Source: Gonium pectorale
Taxonomy: Eukaryota > Chlorophyta > Chlorophyceae > Chlamydomonadales > Volvocaceae
Length of the DNA: 33,085 nt
Direction of reading: 5' to 3'
NCBI GenBank assembly: GCA_001584585.1
Contig: LSYV01000002.1
Location: 1,692,873 to 1,725,957 of the forward strand
Below are positions 18,409-27,423 of this stretch, one piece after another; positions within the stretch are counted from its first letter, which is position 1; every line of letters starts with the position of its first letter. Under the pieces are notes generated by a model, which saw nothing but the letters and a program-made list of their open reading frames with translations, did not search any database and was not told where the DNA came from. The translations under genes were made by a program, and so were the position numbers.

Positions 18409-20654
18409 ATGTACTATATAACAATCATTGCGCTTTTAACCGCTAGCGTCCAGGCGGCGCTGCCGTCCTGCCCGCCCGCATCCGCGTCCGGCTGGGGCAG
18501 CAGCTACACTCCCGCCTGGGCGCTGCTGATGCCGCCCGGGGCGACCGTGGACCTGGTGTCGGGGCGGCCTCCGGGGCCCCTAACGGTCGAGAACGACATC
18601 ATGTACATCAAGGTGCGTGAGCCGGGTAGTGGGCAGGTTGGGCGGCCGGGGTGGTTCCGCGCGGCATGGGCAGGTCGATCGGTGGGCGGGGGCGTGTTCC
18701 AGACTCCGATAATCTAAGAGGAAGGTCGCCGCGCGTAGGTTCGTATGGGTGCGGGGTCCTCCCATTCGCGCCTGTATACGTCCCGGTTGTTCCGCAGTGT
18801 TGTAATGCCGTTGGCAGCTCCGGTCCCCGTCCCGTCGCGCCTGTACACGTCGCCCCTATATGCCGCGGGCCTGCCCTCAGCCTCCTCCCTCTGCTACCAT
18901 CCCACCCTCTACGACGTCGCGCGACCCAGCCCCCTCCCCTGTCCCCTCCCCCTGTCCCTCCCCACCTCACCCCACCTCAGGTCCGCAGCTCGCCCCTCCC
19001 TGGCTGGGGTAGCGCCGGCCTTCAGGTGCTCAACATCAGCTCGGGCACCTGGCTGGGCACCGCCTGGTCGCCCCTGGAGCCGGCCGCCGGATCCAGGCAC
19101 TACCCCACACCCACAGTCACGCTGCGCGTGCTGGAGAGCGACGGTCCGCGCAACCGCCACGCCGCCTTCTTCACCGCCCGTGCCGGCAATGGCACCTATT
19201 TCCTGCACGCCGCGCTGTTCGGCACCACGCAGCCCGTCACCAGCGGAGCCCCGGTCAATGGCACCGCGCCGGGCGTGGTGCTGGGGTACAGCTGGGTGAC
19301 CGCCCTCGCCGGCCAGTACGAAGGAGACATGCTGTCCGACCCCGCCCTCTTCGACTCGCTCACCCCCGGCGGCGGCCTCGCCCCGGACACGCTGGGCTTC
19401 CTGGTCGCCACCTCCCTCCGCAGCATCAACGTGGTCAACGCCTCCACGGGGGCACTACTCTATACACACACCTTCCCGGACCGGGTCCTGCGGCCGCAGT
19501 CAGGCACCTTCGCCGTACCACCCGTCAACTTCCGTGGCCTGGCGGTCGTACCAACCGCCAACAACTCGGTCATTGCGTACGACCTGGCGGCCCGGGCGGT
19601 GGCGTGGGAGGCTCCGCTGCCGCACAGCTTCATAGCCTCCATGCAGCCCTCGAAGGAGGTGCTGGTGGTGCGCCTGGTCAGCAGCGCCACGCTGCCAAAC
19701 CCAGATCCGTACTTCGCCATCTCGCCCGACGGTGCCGTACGCTCGTACAACCCTGACCCGGACGCCGGCTTCTCCACGCCGCGCGTGTCAAACCCACTCG
19801 CACCTGTCACTCCCGCGGGGCAGCAGTTCCTGCTCACCTCCTCTGCACCGCCGTCACCGCCACCGCCGCCGGGCACCTCCGCCGGTGGCCCCCCGCCGCC
19901 GCCTCCCGGCCTGCGGCCGCCGCGCCTGACCATTGTCGACCTGAAGACCCTCGAGCAGCAGACCGTGGACCTCGGATTCACCATGCGTGTGTTTCCCATA
20001 CCGCCCGCCATCNNNNNNNNNNNNNNNNNNNNNNNNNNNNNNNNNNNNNNNNNNNNNNNNNNNNNNNNNNNNNNNNNNNNNNNNNNNNNNNNNNNNNNNN
20101 NNNNNNNNNNNNNNNNNNNNNNNNNNNNNNNNNNNNNNNNNNNNNNNNNNNNNNNNNNNNNNNNNNNNNNNNNNNNNNNNNNNNNNNNNNNNNNNNNNNN
20201 NNNNNNNNNNNNNNNNNNNNNNNNNNNNNNNNNNNNNNNNNNNNNNNNNNNNNNNNNNNNNNNNNNNNNNNNNNNNNNNNNNNNNNNNNNNNNNNNNNNN
20301 NNNNNNNNNNNNNNNNNNNNNNNNNNNNNNNNNNNNNNNNNNNNNNNNNNNNNNNNNNNACCGTCGCCGCCGTCTCCCTCACCCCCGCCGCCCTCGCCGC
20401 CCTCGCCGCCGCCTCGCCCACCTCGGCCGCCCTCGCCGCCGCCATCGCCACCGAGGCCGCCATCCCCACCGTCGCCGCCGCCGCGGCCGCCCCGCCCGCC
20501 CTCTCCCCCGCCCAGCCCTCCCTCGCCGCCGACGCCGCCCAGCCCGCCGCCACAGCCTGGGTCCGCTCGTCGGCTCGGAGACGGCGGAGCTCGCCCGCTC
20601 CTAGCAACCGCCATGCTGGTGATATGGGCCGCCCTGTGGCTGGTGCTTGCGTGA
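18409..20654 (+). CDS. Secreted Pro-rich (SPP) wall-type glycoprotein with propeller-like ectodomain and GPI-type C-terminus
   Basis: Exons 18409-18612 and 18981-20654 join in phase 0. If the gap length is right the protein has 625 residues. The signal peptide MYYITIIALLTASVQA (1-16) defines the start. The ectodomain has several N-X-S/T sequons (NISS, NGTY, NGTA, NAST, NNS) and blade-like strands (SINVVNASTGALLY, NSVIAYDLAARAVAWEAPL, YFAISPDGAVRSYN) that resemble a PQQ/WD-type beta-propeller. A first Pro-rich patch (APPSPPPPPG...GGPPPPPPGLRPP) follows, then the gap, then a (S/R)PP-rich rod typical of volvocine hydroxyproline-rich glycoproteins. The last ~19 residues are hydrophobic (LLATAMLVIWAALWLVLA), fitting a GPI-anchor signal or a membrane tail. 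I infer an extracellular-matrix or cell-wall surface protein. It is not a typical pherophorin because I see no pherophorin Cys pattern. Confidence 0.75.
20013..20359. other. Assembly gap (347 N)
   Basis: Unknown bases interrupt exon 2 of the Pro-rich glycoprotein gene just before its SPP-coding tract. The reading frame is the same on both sides for this exact gap length, but the length may be an estimate and an intron could be hidden. Confidence 0.99.
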
Positions 20655-21861
20655 GGATAGGTGTGCCTCCCGCGGGGCACCGTGCATAGCGTCTTGGCGG
20701 GCGGCGGATGGCATGGATGCAAAATATGTGACGGAGACGTACGGAGTGTGTGAGAGCAGGCACACCCACAGCGGGACTGTGCCGCTGGTGCGGCTCACAG
20801 CCCCGCGTTTCGCCGAGGCTGCAATGGTAGCTCTGAAGATTGGCACCCCGACTCCTCCATTCTGAGAAAAGCATGAATCGAATGAATGTGTCCCACACGC
20901 ATGCGGCATATGACAGCGGCACCCGGCGGCTCCTGGCGGAGCATCATCGCGCGAGCTGGCCTGCTATGAGTGCCTGTATGGACGTGGATTGTCGTATTTG
21001 CGTTTTGGGCGCATGTTGCCTTAGGCATCTAGTGACACGTTACAAATGAGACCGTAGGCCGTGAGCGCCGTAGCTTGAGCTTGATTGCTCGCGACCACCC
21101 ACGCAGTACGCGCGCGCGCCCCACATATGCAGTACATACGACCCTCCCCTCATGCGCATCCGCACCCGTGAGTACCCGTGCTTGCTTACATTGCTGCTAG
21201 CGCAGATGTCAGACAGAGTGCATTTGAGAGTGCACGATTAGGCAATGGTCTGAATTGTCTGGACATATCGTATTGGCGAGCCCATGGACGCATTGGGCAA
21301 AGGGCAGGCATTCCACGCGAGCAGAGAGCGGCCACTCGTGACCACGTGCGTGGTGCGAACAGGCCGTGTGCAAGGCGTGTGGCTTATCAATTGACTTGCT
21401 CTCTATTCTTGGCCGAGCATTCGTCGTGAGACAATGCGTCGCATTTCACCAACTCACATGCATGTGCGTCGTACCGGTGTACGGGACACGGACTGCCGTA
21501 CGCTGCTTCATCATTCATCACTTAGTGTGCGCCGGCACCGCTGTTGCACTGGCGCCGGCTGCATTGTAGGTATTTGTGGATGCGCAGTTGCTATCCACGT
21601 TGGCGGGACGTGCATCGCCCGACACTCTTGTCGGTACGTATCACTGTTGAGTGCCAGTTCCACACCGACGATGTGTGTTTGTATGTGTTTTGAGTGTAGC
21701 CATCGGAGTAAGGTTTAGCACTTGGAGGATCCGTTGTGAGGGGCCCCTGAGGCGAGACATGCGTGTAACGCGCCCCGCCGTGTGCAACCAGAGGACGACC
21801 AATGGGGGAGAGTACATACGAGCAGTTGAAGTAGGTTTGTGTAGTTGAGGATACACACCGG
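20655..21861. other. Intergenic: glycoprotein 3' flank
   Basis: About 1.2 kb without a recognisable gene. TGTAA at 21764-21768 is a candidate polyadenylation signal for the plus-strand gene, but at 1.1 kb it is far from the stop. A short CG dinucleotide run occurs near 21109. Confidence 0.45.
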
Positions 21862-22603
21862 TTACACGTACGTCAAGGCCGGGGGCGCCATGGACGAAAT
21901 GCGAGTGGTGGGGTAGGGTAAAGGGTCATGGTTGCCGTCTCTACCCCGCTTCAGCGCCTGGCGCCGAAGTATGGCGTGCATAGTGTCCCAGACAGCCTGC
22001 AAATAGGCTGCCACCTCAGCAGGTAGGGCCTCCTTCATAATCGTAATCATGTCCCGGCGCTTGAACTGCAATGCGCCTTCAAACGGGTCGCGAAGGTGCT
22101 CGTAGCACGGGTACTCGCAAAAAACATGCAGCTCGTCCTCCATCCGTGGCATCACCGCATACCTTGCATGTCCGCTCGCACCTAGCCCGCCTGTTGGGGC
22201 GGTTGACTTCCGTCTCCCAGCACCCCAACCGGAGTCGCGTGAGCGTCTGGTGCAGGCTAGGCGCCATCACGGATGTGCCGTGCACCGGATCACCCATCCA
22301 ATGCACATACCGACAAGAATTAAACCCGGCCTCTCCGCAGGGGAACTCGCAGGGCGCGCCATTCACATGCGGCAATCGCCACCGCGCGTGTGGCCGGTCC
22401 GTGTACGAGCCCATAACCTTCGAGATAGGTATAGGTAGGTTAGCAAAGTGCGATGTCTGAGCCTTGGTCGCTAGCCCCTCGGGTGCCTTCACTCCAGGGT
22501 CAGCCAGAAACCGCAGTACACCAGCCGACCAATCGTCGGCCGCACCCTTCTCGACCTCCATCTTCAGGTCTGCCACGAAAGCTCGATGGCACAGGTGCAG
22601 CAA
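21862..22603 (-). mobile_element. Decayed 3' end of a non-LTR (LINE) retrotransposon ORF
   Basis: On the minus strand, two overlapping frames together resemble the C-terminal end of LINE reverse-transcriptase proteins: TLTRLRLGCWETEVNRPN, then CERTCKVCG, then MEDELHVFCEYPCYEHLRDPFEG. The C-x2-C followed by H-x3-C arrangement, with an acidic EDELH and a downstream YEHLRD, is typical of the zinc-binding tail of these proteins. The two parts lie in different frames, with a one-base shift between about 22141 and 22160, and an in-frame stop precedes the first part. Polymerase motifs are absent, so this is a 5'-truncated, inactive fragment, as is usual for LINE insertions. The exact clade cannot be judged. 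Confidence 0.6.
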
Positions 22604-23302
22604 CGCAGGCAGTTAGGGTTGGACGTGCAATACCCGCGGCACATCATGTTTGGCAGTTGGGGTGCCCTCCTCGCGCTGTGCGTGCGAGCGGCGTTACATA
22701 CAAACTCGTGGCACAATACAAGGTACACGAGCATCAGGATAGGATAATGAAAGTCGAGCCAACATATACCGATGCCGACGGCTTATCAGCTTCCACCACA
22801 CTGTGAGCGGTGTGCGGGACAGACAGGGAGGCCCTAGCAACGCGCTCAACCAGTGCGTCGCACGCGGCCGCCAACAACAGGCAGGAGCCCCGCGCAGTCC
22901 TTCCCTCCCCATTACGGAGGACGGGGCACACACGAATCGTACAGACCTCAGGGTTTTAAGGCACAAGAGTTAAAGCCACAGGCACACACGCGGGACTGCC
23001 GGTCCTGCTGTCTGGAGGTCATCCTAGCTCATCCCAGCTCACCAACCCAGCCCAGCAATCCAGCGTTCAGTTGCTAGGGGTTCTTTTGTTGGGTCGGGCG
23101 CGATAGGGGGTTCACGGGCTGCCGGCTAGTATACCTTTGCTAGCACCTTTTATACCTATTTCCTGCACTCCGTCGCACACACGTAACACACACGGGACAG
23201 TCGAGCCACCGAGCACCGTGCACCTGGCGCGGTCCCGCCGCAGCAGACCCCGCCCCTCGCGGACACGCAAACATATTCGTTTCACGAATGCCAGTACCCG
23301 CA
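22604..23302. other. Region between the LINE fragment and gene A
   Basis: About 700 bases. It must hold gene A's 3' UTR; TTACA at 22694-22698 is TGTAA on the minus strand. A small hairpin (ATTCGT-TTC-ACGAAT, 23275-23289) covers the point where gene A's homologues have their splice donor. I searched for the Trp-rich last exon of the paralogues and did not see it. Confidence 0.5.
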
Positions 23303-25297
23303 CTAGCTCCGCCAACCAACCGTCCCGGTTGCCATCCCCACCGACACCGGCCGAACCGCGGCCTCCCCCACTGCACTTGCCGGCGCCGCCGCTGCAGCCG
23401 CCCCTTCGCCGTCGATGACTAGCCGAGCGGCCGCCGCCGCCACCCTGGCCTGCGCCAGCGCCCGGCAGTGCACAACGGCGGCGACAGAGGTCCGGCCCGG
23501 CGGCAGGTACAGGTATCGGCACGCAGACTGCGGCGTCACGCCCGCGCTCAGCGCCGCAGCTTCCATGGAAAGCCGTACCAGCCGCGCCAGCCGCTCCCGG
23601 GCCGCCTCCACGTCAGGGCCCGCCAGCGCCGACCCATCACGCGCCAGGCACCGCAGCACGAGCAGCGGGGGCCGCCGCTCTGGTTGCGCCGCGGGCGCTG
23701 CCGCCTCTGCCCGCAGCCCCACGGGCCCCACGCCGCTGCCGCCGCTTCCACAGCGGTCGTTGGCATCCCTGGCCGCACCGCTGTCCGCCAGCCCTGCCGC
23801 CACGAGCCGGCCCACAGCCATGTCTATCAGACAGGGAGCATACGGCGCCGGCAGCGGCGACCGCAGCCTGGCAGCATCCGGCGGCTGCGCAGCGGTGGCG
23901 CTATCCCCGGATTCGGCTCCCAAAGCCTCCCCTGATGGCGCCGCCTCGCTCGCAACCGCCGCTGCCTCAGCCGCCGCTGCCTCAGCCGCCGCTGCCTCAG
24001 CCGCCGCCGGGGCCGGCTGCTCATCCAGCCCGTTTGGCGACATGCCATACAGGCGCACGCTGAGGTACAGGTTCTCAGCGTCCGCGAACCCGAGCAGCAG
24101 CTTCGTACCGCTCCCGGCCGCAAACAGGCATGCGGCCTGCTCCACCAGGCGCGGGGGCACATAAAAGTACGCCCTTACTGCTGCCACTTCAAAACGGCCG
24201 CCACCCGGCGCCAGCAGCTTCCGCAGCGACGCCAGGTCCGACGGAGGCCAGCTGCCCCGCGAGCCAGCGGCGTGGTCAATCTCGTCCTCAGACAGGGTTA
24301 CGGTGTCCAGTGCAATGCGCTGCAGAGCGGGCTCCAAGGTGGGCGCCAGTGTCTTTTCCAGGAGGTAGGGTAGGTCCTCGAGGGCCAAAGTCGGCACCTC
24401 AATTGCATTCACACGGCCGGTCTCCAGGCGCAAGCGGACGTTGGCGTGCCTTGCGGGGCTCAGGAACGGGATATGGCTCCCGTGGCTGGGCAGCGGGGCC
24501 CGTGGCAGGTGCACGTTGCGGACCGACGGCGGCAGGGCCAGCAGCAGGCTGCGCAGCGCGCCGGCCGCGAAGCCGCTATTCACGGTGAGTTCCTCCAGGC
24601 GCTTCAGGGCCCCGAGATGCGACATACCGGTCCCATCCAAGCTAATACTGTCCAGATCGAGCCGCCGTAGCGTGCCCGCGAGCGCCTGCACCCCCTCCAG
24701 GTCTCGGCTGTTCGGGAGCCCCAGGACCTCGAGCTGATGTAGCGAGGCCAGCGCAGAAAACAGGAGACGCCGCTGGAGGTGATCGGCATTGAAGTGCCCG
24801 TCAAAAACGACGCGGCGGAGGCCCTGGAAGCTAAGCAACAGGGGCGTGCATTGGAGGGGCGCAGCGGGCTGGCGGGACCTGGGGTTACCGGGCTCGGCCT
24901 CGTGCTCCCTGCAGGTCAGGCTGAGTGTGTGCACCTGCGATCGAGTCTCGGCCGACATGCCCGAGAAGGCAATCGCCAGTAAGCTGCTGTATCCAGGGTC
25001 GGCCGGCGAGCCCTCCAGGATAATGTGCACCTGACTGCACCGTGTCCATCGGCGGATGGGCGGAGGCGTCAGCGCGCCGTTCAGCAACAGATCATAGTCG
25101 CTGGGATGCAGCACGATTTTAACGTCCTGGACGCTGCTGTCCACCAGGTCTCGCATCGCGCGGCAGACCGCGCGTGCGGCCCTAATGCTGCCCGGCGATT
25201 TCTGCAGGCCCACCACGAAAGCGTCTTGGCCGCCCGGCACTACCTGATCCAGTACATCTAGAATGTATATCCGCATTCGATGATTCGGGCAATCCAT
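23303..25297 (-). CDS. Gene A: F-box-like/leucine-rich-repeat family protein, altered C-terminus
   Basis: A single open frame of 664 codons. I chose the ATG at 25297 because it aligns with the start of paralogue B; the frame extends further upstream without an ATG. Residues ~11-56 (ILDVLDQVV...ARAVCRAMRDLVDSSV) resemble an F-box. Residues ~100-350 hold irregular leucine-rich repeats (LHQLEVLGLPNSRDLEGVQALAGTLRRLDLD, LKRLEELTVNSG). LASLRKLLAPGGGRFEVAAV is shared with B, then an Ala/Glu tract (~430-447), then a conserved C-terminal region (PCLIDMAVGRLVAAG, ERLARLVRLSMEAAALSAG, CRYLYLPPGRTSVAAVVHC). The last ~20 residues diverge from B and C, whereas another frame of the same bases encodes the homologous GWLAELVRVLAF, suggesting a frameshift. 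By family analogy it may be a ubiquitin-ligase substrate adaptor, but this is inference. Confidence 0.7.
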   Translation of the reverse strand: MDCPNHRMRIYILDVLDQVVPGGQDAFVVGLQKSPGSIRAARAVCRAMRDLVDSSVQDVKIVLHPSDYDLLLNGALTPPPIRRWTRCSQVHIILEGSPADPGYSSLLAIAFSGMSAETRSQVHTLSLTCREHEAEPGNPRSRQPAAPLQCTPLLLSFQGLRRVVFDGHFNADHLQRRLLFSALASLHQLEVLGLPNSRDLEGVQALAGTLRRLDLDSISLDGTGMSHLGALKRLEELTVNSGFAAGALRSLLLALPPSVRNVHLPRAPLPSHGSHIPFLSPARHANVRLRLETGRVNAIEVPTLALEDLPYLLEKTLAPTLEPALQRIALDTVTLSEDEIDHAAGSRGSWPPSDLASLRKLLAPGGGRFEVAAVRAYFYVPPRLVEQAACLFAAGSGTKLLLGFADAENLYLSVRLYGMSPNGLDEQPAPAAAEAAAAEAAAAEAAAVASEAAPSGEALGAESGDSATAAQPPDAARLRSPLPAPYAPCLIDMAVGRLVAAGLADSGAARDANDRCGSGGSGVGPVGLRAEAAAPAAQPERRPPLLVLRCLARDGSALAGPDVEAARERLARLVRLSMEAAALSAGVTPQSACRYLYLPPGRTSVAAVVHCRALAQARVAAAAARLVIDGEGAAAAAAPASAVGEAAVRPVSVGMATGTVGWRS
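23955..23999 (-). repeat. 15-bp coding minisatellite, three copies
   Basis: Three copies of a 15-base unit (one with a single change) encode repeated AEAAA in gene A. The length of this tract probably varies between strains. Confidence 0.85.
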
Positions 25298-27423
25298 CGT
25301 CCGTTCAGCTCCAGCTACGGAGAGTTTGCGACCCAATATTACGTAGCCGCTTGTAGTCGATACTGTACCGACAGGATGAGAGCTATGGGCCTCTACACTT
25401 GCATGTTAGAGCGGGGTAATGTTTGACCTACCGTGCCCCGTACCGTTTCCCGTGCCGTACCACGCGTACTGTGGTTGAATGACCTTCCCTGGAACTTCCA
25501 CGCGAGCCATAAGACCCTGCAAGGCACCTGAGGACTCTCCTTGATGGAGGAATCCCTTAAAGCAACGGTGCGGATCCCACGCGTCCACATTTTTGGGGAG
25601 GCAAAGGGCCTTGCCGGTCCCTTCCCAATGCCCCTTTCCCCTCTCCTCCGTCGTCTCCCGTCCTGCCGACATGAAATTCGTGCGCATGAGAATTGTAGTT
25701 GGGGCCAACAGGACGTCCTGCACACGATAGCGCAAATGCCTAGCGTCACATGGCCAAAGTACAACTGCAAGACAGTCATGCAGGCAACCAGCTGCTGGTG
25801 GTTTAGCTGCCCTCATGTGAGGCGTGCGCGCCCAGCTACGTGCTCCCTCAACATGGTTCCATGCGCTTCCTACGACACTAAACAGCGAAGCGCACATGGC
25901 GACGGACACGGCCGAGTGCAGCGAGCGTGGCTGTGGGGAAATAATGGGGGAAAGTAAATACCGGTATCGCAAGCATTGGCTGACACATATGCGCATGTTG
26001 TTAGGGAATGGAGGGCCTCCCCTGTTCCATACCACCCTTCTGCACCACTCGGCCTTGATTGCCGGGCGTCGGCGGCCAGTAGCACAGGGAACACCGCATG
26101 CGCCTCCATACCGAGACCGAACAAGGTCAAGGACACAAGGACTGTGAGAACCTTGAAGCAAGATGGGCCCACACTAGACTTGCCCCACGCCCAGGGGCCG
26201 AGACACCCCGCAAGCAGACTCCTGGGAGCAGCATTCCAAAACGCGCGCAACAGGGAGCCCTCAATTCGCGGTCCACACTCGACCATTGACCTACCCACCC
26301 TGTCTCCGTCAATGGGCACATGCTTCACAGCGCTCGCCGCCCAGCCGCCGTACGCCAGGGCATGACAGATTGGCATGTCACAACAACCCGCCGTGAAACC
26401 CGCTAACTGTCATATCTTCGCACGTGCTAACGTGCTGACGAGTCCGTCCGCGTGTAGCGATGCGTCGGCAAATACACCGCTGCCCGCGCAACACAAAGCC
26501 CTTCTGCCTCTTAGGCATTAATGCCCGGCCCGCGAAGCCCGTACGCCCGTCGCCACACCCGACACGTTCGGTCACAGCCCAGAACGCACCTGGCAGGGCG
26601 GAGCCTCGCCCAGCCATACCTGACATACAGAGCCGCAGCACTGGGAGGCCGTAACACCCGGTTGGCGTGTGGGCATCCATGCTGTGTGCCTAGAACGCCA
26701 GCCCGGTGCATGGTACGAGCGACACTGAGCAGGGCTCCGACGCACACCGGCCGCGCAACGCGCAATGCTGCACCCATGAAAAGAAAACAGGGGTTGGACA
26801 CGGCATGAATGTGAGGAGCGCCACACTCCCGTTAGCGCCACACTCCCGTTGGAAAACACGCGGCCCAGAGTCGGGTTCCATGCGCGCTGGATGGACTACA
26901 CAGGCCGCCCGGACACTAGCTATAGGTTGACCGGGAGGATCCAGAGCCCGCTTATTCTTCTGCCAGTCCGCCACACGATGGTGAGCGAAGGGCAGCGCTC
27001 GATCCAAAGTGCTGGGCCAACCAGACGGGAGCATAAATAGGACAAGCATGCAAACATCCTTTGAAACCACAACCACACTGCAAGGATGTACGATGCAACA
27101 GTCCAAGGAATGGAAATATGAAGTTTCCTCTCTGATCATTGCTCAGCAACCTTGTGCCTGAGCGCACATGCCTTCCTGTACATGAGGAGTCCGTTGGAGC
27201 CCGCGCACGACACCCGGATAAGGAGGAGGACAACCCCATGCTGCCGGGGAGTGCAACCGTAACCACGCCTAGGTCGTGTCCTCCGGTGCAACGGCAGGCC
27301 CCATGGTAGTGCAATGCTCCCAGCCCTCATCAACCGAAGCGTCTTGATGCATAGCACATCGGCGTACGGCAGCGCGTCTGAATCACGACTATTGCATTGG
27401 GCAAAACGCATGCTCCCTGCTCA
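25298..27423. other. Intergenic between genes A and B
   Basis: About 2.1 kb. Its left end should carry gene A's promoter, including a cluster of CCGTAC-like words (25430-25470). Its right end should carry gene B's 3' UTR. Open frames of up to 250 codons exist but have no family motif and no composition typical of coding. A 17-bp tandem repeat lies at 26817-26850. Confidence 0.45.
26817..26850. repeat. 17-bp exact tandem duplication
   Basis: AGCGCCACACTCCCGTT occurs twice head to tail in noncoding DNA between genes A and B. Confidence 0.95.

Noticed and set aside
23955..24005. Array-like repeats considered as CRISPR.
   Set aside because: Head-to-tail 15-bp units without spacers inside a coding region of a eukaryotic genome; a minisatellite.
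25406..26161. A 251-codon minus-strand open frame between genes A and B.
   Set aside because: No recognisable domain or repeat, and residue composition looks random.
26385..26480. Hammerhead-ribozyme-like words: GAAAC, CTGTC and CTGACGAG in a permuted order, with CACG/CGTG before CTGACGAG.
   Set aside because: The required stems do not form: the first helix pairs for only two bases, and no GAAA follows a stem after CTGACGA. A covariance-model search could still be run.
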